A stretch of 64,000 nt of DNA from the NCBI RefSeq assembly GCF_029581275.1, contig NZ_CP120742.1, positions 4,774,501 through 4,838,500 of the forward strand, given 5' to 3'. The position numbers and the translations under genes were made by a program. Positions within the stretch are counted from its first letter, which is position 1; the number at the start of each line of letters is the position of its first letter. Source of the DNA: Micromonospora sp. WMMD1155. Lineage in GTDB: Bacteria; Actinomycetota; Actinomycetes; Mycobacteriales; Micromonosporaceae. Of the stretch, positions 29,298-38,038 are shown piece after piece. The notes below the pieces were generated by a model. That model ran no database searches. It saw only the letters and a list, made by a program, of their open reading frames with translations, and was not told where the DNA came from.

Positions 29298-31118
29298 TCA
29301 GAAGCAACCGGGAACGTTCAGGCAGTTGGTGGGGCGGTTGGCGGACACCGCGGACTCTTCGTCCAACCGGACGAAGCTGCCGAGGCCGTTGGAGATGCCG
29401 CCGGGCGGAAGGGTGGCGAAGTTGTGCGTCACCTTCGTCCGGCGGAGGGTGATCTCGCCGCCATCCGTGTTGTAGATACCGCCGCCGCTGGCCAGCGGAC
29501 CGATGGCCCGGTTGCCCGTCACCTCGCTGTCGCGCAACGTGGTGACGCTGTCCTCGTTGAAGAGGCCGGCGCCGAAGAATCCCGCGGTGTTGTCCTTGAT
29601 GGCGCTGTCCTCGATCGTCGCGACGCTGTCGAAGGCGACCGCCAGGCCACCGCCCACGCCGGCGGTGCTGTTCTTGACCACCGTCGCGTGCTTGAGCGTG
29701 AGCCGGCTGTCGGCCACCGCCACGCCGCCACCGGCGAGGACCGCGGTGTTGTCGCTGACCTTCGTGTCGTGCAGGGTCGTGGTGCCCTCGATGTCCAGGA
29801 CGCCACCGCCGAAGCCGAGCGTCTCGTTGTCGGTGACCTCGCTCTTGTAGACCCAGACCGAGCCGCCGTCGACATCGTCGGTGAAGATCCGGGCCGCCCC
29901 GTTGGAGATGCCGCCGCCGCCGATGATGCCGGTGTTGTCAGTGATCTTCGACTCGTCCACCTGGAGCACCCCGGCGTTGAAGATGCCGCCGCCGAAGAAG
30001 AAGGCGGTGTTGTGGGCCACCGTCGTCTTGCTCAGTCTGGTGCTGCCGAAGTTGGCCAGCCCGCCGCCGTTGCCACCGGACTGGTTGTAGAGCAACTCGC
30101 TGTCCAGGATCTCCGCACGTCCACCGGGCTGAACCAGCACCCCGGCGCCGTCGGTGAACCCGGGCTCCTCCACCAACGGGGTCACCGCCGGCGCGGCTAG
30201 CGGGGTTGCCTTGGTCGCCGCTGCCGCCTGGGCCTTGGCGGTTGCCTTCGGCTCGGCCGCTGCCGTGGTTGCCGCCGCCGTGGCTTTCGACGCCTTGGCC
30301 TTCGGCGCCGTCGGCGTGGCCTTGGCGGCGGCCTTCGGCTTGGCGGCGGCCTTCGGCTTGGCCGCTGCCTCCGGCTTGGCCGCCGCTGCCGGCTTCGCCG
30401 CCGGTGCTGCGGCCGGCTTGGCTGTCGTGCTGGTCACCGTGGAGCGGACCATCGAGGAGTACGGCGCCCAGACCGCCGCCGGGTCGGCGGTGATCGCGGC
30501 TTCGAGGGTCTGCCCGCCCCTGATGCTCAGGCCCTTGAGGGTGAGGTGCCCGCCGGGGCCGACGTTGAGGATGCGGAAGTAGTCCGCGGTGGCCTCCCGG
30601 CCGATCGTGGTGTGCTCGCCCTTGAGGGTGATGGGCTGGGTGATCACCGGCAGGCCGTTGCCGTCCTGGTTGCGGGTCAGGGTGTAGGTGCAGCCCTTCG
30701 CCAGTTCCAGTACGCCGCCGCGGTCGTTGTTCGCGAACGTGATGGCCTGGATCAGCTTGTCGCTGTCGCACGGGACCTGCTTGGTGCGGTCCTTCTCGTC
30801 GCGCTTGTCGTCCTTGCCGGACCGGTCGTCGAAGCCGCTCCAGTCGTCGCCGCTCCACTCGTCGTCCCGACCGTCGGTCTTCGAGCCACCCTCGTCCGCG
30901 CCGCCGGCGTCACTGACGTTCTGCCGGTCGGTCGACGGCTGCGCGTCCGAGACCTGGTCGGATTTGGGCTTGTCGTCCCGGGCGGCCACGCCACCGAGGG
31001 CCGCCAGACCGACCACACCGGTCAGCCCGGCCACGCCGGCGACCCACAGCGCCCGCCTTCGTCGTGTCGGCGGAGCTGTCGAGGCCCCGCCGTCGGTACT
31101 CGTTACGTCGTTGGACAT
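29298..31118 (-). CDS. Secreted parallel beta-helix protein, paralogue 2
   Basis: I place the start at ATG 31118 (GGAAGG upstream), giving 606 residues; frames upstream of it are non-coding. Layout follows paralogue 1: basic signal peptide (RRRRALWVAGVAGLTGVVGLAAL), an Asp/Ser/Arg-rich stretch, PCDSDKLIQAI, beta-helix coils rich in GGG, and NRPTNCLNVPG at the C-terminus. It differs by an inserted Ala/Lys/Pro-rich linker of about 90 residues (repeats of AAAKPKAAAKPK type, like histone H1 tails) in the middle of the helix. Together with paralogue 1 it is a tandem duplication that includes the upstream region. Confidence 0.75.
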   Translation of the reverse strand: MSNDVTSTDGGASTAPPTRRRRALWVAGVAGLTGVVGLAALGGVAARDDKPKSDQVSDAQPSTDRQNVSDAGGADEGGSKTDGRDDEWSGDDWSGFDDRSGKDDKRDEKDRTKQVPCDSDKLIQAITFANNDRGGVLELAKGCTYTLTRNQDGNGLPVITQPITLKGEHTTIGREATADYFRILNVGPGGHLTLKGLSIRGGQTLEAAITADPAAVWAPYSSMVRSTVTSTTAKPAAAPAAKPAAAAKPEAAAKPKAAAKPKAAAKATPTAPKAKASKATAAATTAAAEPKATAKAQAAAATKATPLAAPAVTPLVEEPGFTDGAGVLVQPGGRAEILDSELLYNQSGGNGGGLANFGSTRLSKTTVAHNTAFFFGGGIFNAGVLQVDESKITDNTGIIGGGGISNGAARIFTDDVDGGSVWVYKSEVTDNETLGFGGGVLDIEGTTTLHDTKVSDNTAVLAGGGVAVADSRLTLKHATVVKNSTAGVGGGLAVAFDSVATIEDSAIKDNTAGFFGAGLFNEDSVTTLRDSEVTGNRAIGPLASGGGIYNTDGGEITLRRTKVTHNFATLPPGGISNGLGSFVRLDEESAVSANRPTNCLNVPGCF

Positions 31119-31140
31119 CAGAGCCTTCCGCCCTTTCCTG

Positions 31141-31275
31141 CTACCAGACGGGGTCGCACCGCCTGGGGCGCCACGACCAGCTACAAATGGGTTGTAGCCT
31201 CTGATCCCCACCGTATGAGAACCATCTTCGCGATGCGGACGTATCCGAGATAACCCCGCATTCGGCTCAGGTCGG
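31141..31275 (-). promoter_or_regulatory. Conserved upstream region, copy 2 (beta-helix gene)
   Basis: Second copy of the block set described at 29029-29165; here the palindrome is CTACAAATGGGTTGTAG (31181-31197), also 62 bp before the start codon, followed by ACCGTATGAGAA, TATCCGAGA and CATTCGGCTC. Conservation outside coding sequence and at fixed distance from both starts argues for a regulatory function. Confidence 0.65.
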
Positions 31276-31368
31276 TTGACGTCGGGCAACCGGTTCGGGG
31301 TGGTTGAAAGGGGGCGTGAGCAGCGCAAACGCCGACGGAAAGCGCAGCCTCACCCACGAGTCGCGGCG

Positions 31369-31444
31369 TGATCCACTCCACGTCGCCGATATCGCGCTGT
31401 CCCCGCGGCCGGATACCGCCACTTCGGCGATATGGAGTGGATCA
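31369..31444. repeat. Nested hairpin, copy 2 of family C
   Basis: Outer arms TGATCCACTCCA (31369-31380) and TGGAGTGGATCA (31433-31444) are perfect; a second matched segment TCGCCGA/TCGGCGA follows 2 nt further in. The arm and the CGCCGATATCG segment match the copy at 18464-18546. It lies downstream of the aminopeptidase gene (minus strand) and could terminate it. Confidence 0.85.
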
Positions 31445-31459
31445 GGCGCCGGGCCTCGT

Positions 31460-31612
31460 GCCGGGCCTGGCGGAGCGCGGCGGGGCGTGGCGGGGCGGGG
31501 CGGGGCGCGGCGGGGCGGGGCCTGGCGGGGCGCGGCGGGGCGGGGCGGGGCCTGGCGGAGCGGGGCGCGGCGGGGGCGGGGCGCGGCGGGGCGGGCTGGA
31601 GACGGGTCGGGC
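31460..31612. repeat. G-rich low-complexity tract
   Basis: Irregular repeats of GGCGGGGC, GGCGCGGC and CTGGC on the + strand fill the space between the family C hairpin and the aminopeptidase stop. The G-runs could form quadruplexes. Open frames here are compositional. Confidence 0.8.
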
Positions 31613-31660
31613 CGCGACGGTGAGTCGTCGCGGCCCGAGGGTGAGGTGCTGGTGGCGCGG

Positions 31661-33142
31661 TCAGCCGGGCAGGCGGGGGCCGGCCTCGCGCTGCTCGGCC
31701 AACCAGGTCTCCACCTCGTCGGAGGTGCGGGGCAGCCCGGCCGACAGGTTCGTCGCGCCGGTCGCGGTGACCAGCACGTCGTCCTCGATCCGGATGCCGA
31801 CGCCGCGCAGCTCGGCGGGGACCAGCTCGTCCTCGGGCTGGAAGTACAGCCCCGGCTCGACGGTGAGCACGTAGCCCTCGCCCAGAGCGCCGTCGCGGTA
31901 CGTCTCCTTGCGGGCGTTCGAGCAGTCGTGCACGTCGATGCCGAGCATGTGACCGAACCCGTGCAGCGTCCAGCGCCGGTAGACGGTCGACTTCTCGTCC
32001 ATCGCCTCGTCCACGCTCACCGGCAGCAGACCCAGGTCGGACAGGCCCTCGGCGAGAACCCGCATGCAGGTCAGGTGGACGTCCTTGAACTTCACGCCGG
32101 GGCGGATGGCGTCGATGCCGGCCTGCTGCGAGGCGTACACGATGTCGTAGACCTGGCGTTGCAGGGCGGTGAACCGGCCGCTCACCGGCAGCACGCGGGT
32201 GACGTCGGCGGTGTAGAGGTTGCGGCCCTCGACGCCCATGTCCATCAGCAGCAGGTCACCCGGCCGGGTGGTGCCGTTGTTGTGCACCCAGTGCAGGATC
32301 GTGGCGTGTTCGCCGGCGCCGACGATCGAGCCGTACCCGACGTCGTTGCCGTCATGGCGCGCCCGCAGCGCGAAGACACCTTCCAGGAGCCGCTCGGAGA
32401 CCGCGCGGTCGGCCGGGAGGATCCGGGCCACGTCCTCGAATCCGCGCACGGTGGCGTCGATCGCGTCCTGGAGTTGGCCGATCTCCCACTCGTCCTTGAC
32501 CAGCTTCATCTCCGAGATGGCGATGGCCAGCTCCCGGTCGCGGGCCGGCTGACCCTCGGCGCGGGCGCCGTCGTACTGGCGCACGGCCGCGTCCACCTGG
32601 GCGTCGAAACCACGCAACACGCGGGTACGCCCCGGCGCGAGGTCGGCGAGGGTCGCCTCCAGGCCGGTCAGGTCGGCGGTGGGCAGGCCCAGCTCGGTCG
32701 ACTTCTCGGCGAGGGTGTGCCGCCGACCGACCCACAGCTCGCCGTTGCGGCTGCGGAAGAACTCGTCGGTCTCCCGGGACGACCGGGGTCGCATGTACAG
32801 CGTCGCGTCGTGGCCCGAGCCGTTCGGTCGCAGCACGAGCACGCTGTCCGCGTCGTGGTCGCCGGTCAGGTAGGCGAAGTCGCTACCGGGCCGGAACGGG
32901 TAGTCGGTGTCGTTGGCCCGGACCTTGTCGGTGCCGGTGGGGATGACGAGTGTCTCGCCGGGGAAGGCCGCCGAGAGCGCGGCGCGCCGCTTCGCGTAGT
33001 TCGGCGTCTCCGGGCGAGGCGTCACGGGCAGCGCGGTGTCCCGCCAGCCCTGCCGCATGAAGGACAGGAACGCCTCCGGGAAGTCCGGATCGTGTGATTC
33101 CGTACCGTCCGTCGTCGTACCGTCGGTGCGTCCCTCGGTCAT
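31661..33142 (-). CDS. pepP: Xaa-Pro aminopeptidase (M24B)
   Basis: The ATG at 33142 (GGAGGGAG upstream) gives 493 residues: an N-terminal AMP_N domain (FRPGSDFAYLTGDHDADSVLVL) and a C-terminal pita-bread M24 domain. All five metal ligands are visible: Asp in LLMDMGVEG, Asp in TADVTRVLP, His in HGFGHMLGIDVH, Glu in TVEPGLYF and Glu in RIEDDVLVT. It removes N-terminal residues preceding proline in the cytoplasm. A much longer open frame continues upstream to 35143 but is only the antisense of asnB. Confidence 0.93.
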   Translation of the reverse strand: MTEGRTDGTTTDGTESHDPDFPEAFLSFMRQGWRDTALPVTPRPETPNYAKRRAALSAAFPGETLVIPTGTDKVRANDTDYPFRPGSDFAYLTGDHDADSVLVLRPNGSGHDATLYMRPRSSRETDEFFRSRNGELWVGRRHTLAEKSTELGLPTADLTGLEATLADLAPGRTRVLRGFDAQVDAAVRQYDGARAEGQPARDRELAIAISEMKLVKDEWEIGQLQDAIDATVRGFEDVARILPADRAVSERLLEGVFALRARHDGNDVGYGSIVGAGEHATILHWVHNNGTTRPGDLLLMDMGVEGRNLYTADVTRVLPVSGRFTALQRQVYDIVYASQQAGIDAIRPGVKFKDVHLTCMRVLAEGLSDLGLLPVSVDEAMDEKSTVYRRWTLHGFGHMLGIDVHDCSNARKETYRDGALGEGYVLTVEPGLYFQPEDELVPAELRGVGIRIEDDVLVTATGATNLSAGLPRTSDEVETWLAEQREAGPRLPG

Positions 33143-33274
33143 TGCGCCGCTCCCTCCGCTTCGTTGCTGGTCCCGACGGTACCGCGCGTCCGGTTCGCGG
33201 TGCCGCCCGCCGGGAGCGGGCCGATCGACGGACGCCTGCGACGGGCCGACAACGCGCGTGGAAAGATGGCCATC

Positions 33275-35236
33275 ATGTGCGGACTTCTGGCCTTCTTCAG
33301 CGCGAACGGTAATGCCGCCGCGCATCGCGACCACATCGCCGGAGCGTTGGAATGCCTGCACCACCGCGGCCCCGACGAGACCGGGGTCGAGGTGGTCGGC
33401 GACGCTTCCGGCCGGTACGCGGACGGCGTGTTCGCCCACAAGCGGCTGGCGATCATCGACGTCGCGTCGAGCCACGAACCGCTGCCCTACGCGAACGGTC
33501 GTTACCTGCTCACCTTCAACGGTGAGATCTACAACTACATCGAGCTGCGCGAGGAGCTGATCAGGAACTTCGGCGCGCAGTTCGCCACCGCCGGTGACGG
33601 CGAGGTGATCGTGGCGGGCTACCACTTCTGGGGCGAGCAGGTGCTCACCCGGCTGCGGGGCATGTTCGCCTTCGTCATCTGGGACCGGCAGGAGCGGCGC
33701 GCCTTCGGTGCCCGGGACTACTTCGGCATCAAGCCCATGCACTACCTGGAGACCGCCGACGGTCTCTACCTGGCGTCGGAGAAGAAGGCGCTGCTGCCGT
33801 TCGCGCACAGCAACTACCAGGGCGACGCGGGTGTCGACCCGGCCAACCTGAGCCACTACCTGACCCTGCAGTACGTCCCCGAGCCGGGCACCCTGCACAA
33901 GGGCATCAGTCGGATCGGCTCGGGGGAGTACCTGACCTGGACCCCGGGCGGGCGGATCGACGTACGCCGGTGGTACCGGCCGGTGTTCCGGCCGGCGCCG
34001 GTCGACGACGAGCAGAAGCTCTACCACGAGATCCGGGAGACGCTGCGGGAGAGCGTGCGCATGCACATGCGCTCCGACGTGCCGGTCGGCTCGTTCCTGT
34101 CCAGCGGCATCGACTCCACGGCGGTGGTGGCGCTGGCCCGCGAGTTCAACCCGAACATCCTCACCTTCACGGTCGGCTACGACGTGCCGGGCTATTCGGA
34201 GATCGACGTCGCCCAGGAGTCGGCGCGGCACCTGGACGTCACCACGATCCCCACCAAGATCGGTCCGCAGGACATGATCGACGCGCTGCCGAAGATCGTC
34301 TGGCACCTGGACGACCCGGTGGCCGACCCGGCGCTGGTGCCGCTCTACTTCGTGGCGAAGAAGGCCGCCGAGCACGTCACAGTGGTGCTGTCCGGCGAGG
34401 GCGCGGACGAGTTCTTCGGCGGCTACACGATCTACCGGGAGCCGCTGTCGTTGGGCACCGTCAACGGTCTGCCCGGCGGGGTGCAGAAGGGCCTGCGCGC
34501 GGTCTCCAAGGCGATCCCGCAGGGGGTCAAGGGCAAGAGCTTCCTGGAGCGCGGCACCACCCCGATCGAGGAGCGCTACTACGGCAACGCGCGGATGTTC
34601 ACCGAGGAGGAGAAGCAGCACCTGATGCGGCGCTACGACCCCTCGGTGCGCTACACCGACGTTACCGCCCCGATCTACGCGGAGTGCACCGAGCTGGACG
34701 ACGTCACCAAGATGCAGTACGTCGACCTCTACACCTGGTTGCGCGGCGACATCCTGGTGAAGGCCGACCGGATCTCGATGTCGCACTCGCTGGAGGTGCG
34801 GGTGCCGTTCCTCGACCGTGAGGTCTTCGACGTCGCGGCGAAGATCCCGGTCGACCTGAAGCTGCCGCCGCGCTCCGACGCCACCAAGTACGCGATGCGT
34901 CAGGCGTTGCAGGGTGTCGTGCCGCCGGCCATCGTCAACCGGAAGAAGTTGGGCTTCCCGACCCCGACCCGGGTCTGGCTGCGCGGTGAGATGTACGAGT
35001 GGGCCCGGCACGTGCTGAGCACCTCGGGCGCGGGTGACCTGCTCGACCTGTCGTACGCGCTGCGACTGCTCGACGAGCACAAGCGGGAGGAGGCCGACCA
35101 CTCCCGCAAGGTGTGGACGGTGTTGATCTTCTGCATCTGGCACGCCATCTTCGTGTCGAAGACGCTCGACCCGGGCATCCAGCGCAACCAGTCGGCCCTG
35201 CTGACCAAGCCGGTCGTGGGCTCCATGGTCCGCTGA
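33275..35236 (+). CDS. asnB: Asparagine synthetase (glutamine-hydrolysing)
   Basis: The start is the ATG at 33275, because the class II glutaminase needs its Cys at position 2 (MCGLLAFF); a frame start at 33164 would bury it. The 653-residue protein has the glutaminase domain (HHRGPDETG, FNGEIYNY) and the synthetase domain with the PPi loop SFLSSGIDSTAVVAL and SGEGADEFFGGY. It converts aspartate and glutamine to asparagine with ATP. It is divergent from pepP, with 132 bp between the starts. Confidence 0.95.
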   Translation: MCGLLAFFSANGNAAAHRDHIAGALECLHHRGPDETGVEVVGDASGRYADGVFAHKRLAIIDVASSHEPLPYANGRYLLTFNGEIYNYIELREELIRNFGAQFATAGDGEVIVAGYHFWGEQVLTRLRGMFAFVIWDRQERRAFGARDYFGIKPMHYLETADGLYLASEKKALLPFAHSNYQGDAGVDPANLSHYLTLQYVPEPGTLHKGISRIGSGEYLTWTPGGRIDVRRWYRPVFRPAPVDDEQKLYHEIRETLRESVRMHMRSDVPVGSFLSSGIDSTAVVALAREFNPNILTFTVGYDVPGYSEIDVAQESARHLDVTTIPTKIGPQDMIDALPKIVWHLDDPVADPALVPLYFVAKKAAEHVTVVLSGEGADEFFGGYTIYREPLSLGTVNGLPGGVQKGLRAVSKAIPQGVKGKSFLERGTTPIEERYYGNARMFTEEEKQHLMRRYDPSVRYTDVTAPIYAECTELDDVTKMQYVDLYTWLRGDILVKADRISMSHSLEVRVPFLDREVFDVAAKIPVDLKLPPRSDATKYAMRQALQGVVPPAIVNRKKLGFPTPTRVWLRGEMYEWARHVLSTSGAGDLLDLSYALRLLDEHKREEADHSRKVWTVLIFCIWHAIFVSKTLDPGIQRNQSALLTKPVVGSMVR

Positions 35237-35255
35237 CCCACCGTTCCACCTCGTC

Positions 35256-35309
35256 GATCAAGAGGTTTGCGTCATCGGAACGGCTCCGGATGACGCAAAC
35301 CTCTTGATC
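35256..35309. repeat. Perfect 21-bp hairpin, copy 1 of family B
   Basis: Arms 35256-35276 (beginning GATCAAGAGGTTTGCGTCA) and 35289-35309 are exact reverse complements with a 12-nt loop. It sits between the convergent asnB and LPMO genes and probably terminates both. The same sequence recurs at 43437-43498, also between convergent genes. Confidence 0.9.
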
Positions 35310-35329
35310 AACTATTCACGGCGAAGGGC

Positions 35330-36421
35330 TCAGCGGGCGGCGCAGGTCACCGCGGGGACGCCGTTGGTTCCTGTGGAGCTGCCCAAGAAGCCGAACGTCG
35401 CGGTGCCCGACGGTGCGACAGTGCCGTTGTAGGCGACGTTCGTCGCCGTCACCGACGAGCCGGACGTCGTCTGGGTGGCACCCCAGATCTGGCTGATCGA
35501 CTGCCCGTTGGGCCAGGTCCAGCTGGCGGTCCAGCCGGACAACGCCGAACTGCCGTTGTTCGTGATCGTGACCTCGCCCTGGAAGCCGCCCTGCCAGGAG
35601 CCGGTCACCTTATAGCCGGCCGTGCAGGCGCCACCGGCCGGCGGCGGGGTGGTCGTCGGCGGCGGGTCGGTCGGCCCCGGCGTCGGCGTGGTCGGGGTCG
35701 GCGACGTCGTGCCGCCCCGGATGCCGGTCACCTGGCCGTTGCCACCGTCGAAGACCACGTCGGAGCAGCCGAAGAAGTTCTCCTGCGAGTCCGATCGCAC
35801 CCAGCGCGAGTAGATGATGTGCTGGCCGCTCTTGCCCGACGGCAGGTTGCCACTGAAGTAGTAGTGCCCGTCGTTGGTGCCGACAGCTCCGCGCTGCGGC
35901 GGGTTGGTCACCGTGAGGAACGGCTGCTCCTCCAGGTCACTCCAGGCCAGCGCCCGGTTCGGGCTCCAGCTGTTCTTCGTGATGTAGAAGTAGAACGTGC
36001 CCGGGTGGTGGGCCCAGTTGCTGTACTTGAAGTCCAACCGCGCCCCGGCGGTCAGGTGGGTGAGCGGCCAGTCGGTACGCGGCAGGTCGTAGCCGCGGAA
36101 GCCGGTGGCACCACCGCTGCACAGCTGGCCGTCCGGGATGAAGCCGGTGGTCCGGCCCCCGGCGTCGGAGCGGAGCACGCTGAACCAGTTGTAGAGCGAG
36201 TTCGCGCCACTCGTCGCGACTGCGGCGGAGCACGCGGGGTTGGTCGGCCGGATCTCACCGGTCGTGCTGAGGCCGTCCTGCCAGCACAGGTAGGTGCGGC
36301 TGCCGGGCGTCATCGCCGCGCCGTGCGCCTCGGCAGGCTGCGGACTGGACGCCAGGGCGACAGCGCCCAGCGCGAGTGTCACGGACGCGATGAGCAACGC
36401 GGCCGTACGGGAACGGTTCAC
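35330..36421 (-). CDS. Secreted lytic polysaccharide monooxygenase (AA10) with CBM2
   Basis: The GTG at 36421 (AGGAG upstream) starts a 363-residue exported protein: signal peptide ending AEA-HG, so the mature N-terminus is the His of the copper-binding histidine brace (HGAAMTPGSR). The second brace histidine is in NWAHHPGTFYFY. The AA10 domain ends near GGNGQVTGIRGG, a Thr/Pro linker follows (TPTTPTPGPTDPPP), then a family 2 carbohydrate-binding module (YKVTGSWQGGFQGEVTITNNG ... WTASWTWPNGQ). It oxidatively cleaves chitin or cellulose; which one is not decided by what I can see. An upstream-extended frame to 36913 has no coding support. Confidence 0.93.
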   Translation of the reverse strand: MNRSRTAALLIASVTLALGAVALASSPQPAEAHGAAMTPGSRTYLCWQDGLSTTGEIRPTNPACSAAVATSGANSLYNWFSVLRSDAGGRTTGFIPDGQLCSGGATGFRGYDLPRTDWPLTHLTAGARLDFKYSNWAHHPGTFYFYITKNSWSPNRALAWSDLEEQPFLTVTNPPQRGAVGTNDGHYYFSGNLPSGKSGQHIIYSRWVRSDSQENFFGCSDVVFDGGNGQVTGIRGGTTSPTPTTPTPGPTDPPPTTTPPPAGGACTAGYKVTGSWQGGFQGEVTITNNGSSALSGWTASWTWPNGQSISQIWGATQTTSGSSVTATNVAYNGTVAPSGTATFGFLGSSTGTNGVPAVTCAAR

Positions 36422-36773
36422 AGGTTCTCCTGACTCGCGAGGCGCGCCGCCAGCGACGCCCCGCTGCAATCGGGTGGGGATGTGGCTTGATCGCCCGCTT
36501 CGGTGAGCGGTGCGACGATCACGGCGACGGTCCCGGCGAAGAATCGGCCGGTGGACGTGCGCCATCGTCGGTCCTGCCCTGGACCGGTGCCCTCGCGCCA
36601 AACGAACCCGGCAACCGGCGACGCGACAGCCCTCGCACCGCCCGGTACGCGTCATCCCACCACGCCGCGCCGCCCAGCGCAATAGTCGTTCCTCGATGGA
36701 TGAAATGACCCGTCGCCCGTCGGTGGACGCCATATCCTGCCTGGGGGAGCGGTAAACCGAGAGGTGGCGGCGG
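36422..36773. promoter_or_regulatory. Divergent intergenic region
   Basis: This 352-bp gap separates the divergent LPMO and XdhC-family genes and must carry both promoters. I found no clear palindrome, repeat or RNA element. Frames running into it from the LPMO gene lack any protein-like signature. Confidence 0.4.
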
Positions 36774-37925
36774 GTGCCGGACGTGTTCGACGAGGCGCAC
36801 CGCCGTTGCCGCGGTGGCGAGCCGGTCGCCCTCGCCACCGTCGTGGCCACCTGGCACTCCGCGCCGCAGCCGCCCGGCGCGACGATGCTCGTCGCAGCCG
36901 ACGGCACGGTCACCGGCAGCGTCTCCGGGGGCTGCGTCGAGGCGGACCTCTACGAGCGGGCCCGTCGCGTGCTCGACACCGGCGCAGCCGAGCTGATCCG
37001 GTACGGGGTCAGCGACGACGACGCGTACGCCGTGGGCCTGACCTGTGGGGGCACCCTGGACGTGTTCGTGGAACGCGTCGACGCCGACGCCCGGCCGGGG
37101 CTGGACGTGGTCGCCGCCGCCCGCCGCGACGGCCGACCGGCGGCGGTGGTCACCTGCGTGGCGGCCGACGCCGGTGACCCGCCGGGCGCGGTGCCGGTCG
37201 ACCCGGCCGGGCGGCTGGGCCGGCGGCTCGTGCTGACCGGTCAGCTGTCGATCGGCTCGCTCGGCGACGACCGGCTCGACGACGCGGCCGGTGCCGACGC
37301 CCGCGGGCTGCTCGCCGCCGGGCGCAGCGGGATGCTCCGGTACGGCTACCACGGGCAGCGCCGCGGCAGCGGCGTCAGCCTCTTCGTGGCCGCGTACGCC
37401 ACAGCGCCCCGCATGATCGTCTTCGGGGCCATCGACTTCGCCGCCGCCGTGGCCCGGATCGGCGCGTTCCTCGGCTACCGGGTCACCGTCTGCGACGCCC
37501 GGCCGGTCTTCGCCACCGCTCGGCGCTTCCCCGAGGCGGACGAGGTGGTCGTGCAGTGGCCGCACCGCTACCTGCGTACGGAGGTGGACGCCGGTCGGAT
37601 CGACGAACGGACCGTGGTGTGCGTCCTCACCCACGACCCGAGGTTCGACGTGCCGTTGCTGGAGGTGGCGCTGCGGCACCCACTGGCGTACGTCGGCGCG
37701 ATGGGCTCTCGACGCACCCACGACGACCGGCTCAAGCTGCTGCGCGAGGCGGGGCTCAGCGCGGCGCAGCTCGTCCGGCTCGCCTCCCCGATCGGGCTGG
37801 ACCTCGGTGGGCGTACCCCGGAGGAGACCGCGGTGAGCGTGGCCGCGCAGATCGTCGCGGCCCGGTGGGGCGGCACCGGCCGCCCTCTCGCGGCGCTCGA
37901 CGGGCCGATCCACCAGCCGGGGTAG
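36774..37925 (+). CDS. XdhC/CoxI-family protein
   Basis: A 383-residue protein from GTG 36774. The N-terminal XdhC/CoxI domain has ATVVATWHSAPQPPGATMLV and TGSVSGGCVEADL; the C-terminal half is a Rossmann domain (MIVFGAIDFAAAVARIGAFLGYRV ... CDARPVF ... YVGAMGSRRTH). Such proteins insert or sulfurate the molybdenum cofactor of xanthine-dehydrogenase/CO-dehydrogenase-type enzymes. No xdhAB or cox genes are nearby, so its partner is elsewhere. Confidence 0.88.
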   Translation: MPDVFDEAHRRCRGGEPVALATVVATWHSAPQPPGATMLVAADGTVTGSVSGGCVEADLYERARRVLDTGAAELIRYGVSDDDAYAVGLTCGGTLDVFVERVDADARPGLDVVAAARRDGRPAAVVTCVAADAGDPPGAVPVDPAGRLGRRLVLTGQLSIGSLGDDRLDDAAGADARGLLAAGRSGMLRYGYHGQRRGSGVSLFVAAYATAPRMIVFGAIDFAAAVARIGAFLGYRVTVCDARPVFATARRFPEADEVVVQWPHRYLRTEVDAGRIDERTVVCVLTHDPRFDVPLLEVALRHPLAYVGAMGSRRTHDDRLKLLREAGLSAAQLVRLASPIGLDLGGRTPEETAVSVAAQIVAARWGGTGRPLAALDGPIHQPG

Positions 37926-38038
37926 CGGTTGCGGCGGCTTCGGGGCCCGTCGGGCGGCGCACTGTGCCAGCCTGGTGCCACGGCGGTCGGCTCGGCGTAC
38001 GACGGTCGGTGGCGGTTGGCGAGGACGGGAGACCCGGC

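Noticed and set aside
31661..35143. A 1160-codon minus-strand frame extending Xaa-Pro aminopeptidase through asnB
   Set aside because: The aminopeptidase has a good start at 33142 with a Shine-Dalgarno; upstream the frame is antisense of asnB, which starts at 33275 with the required Cys2.
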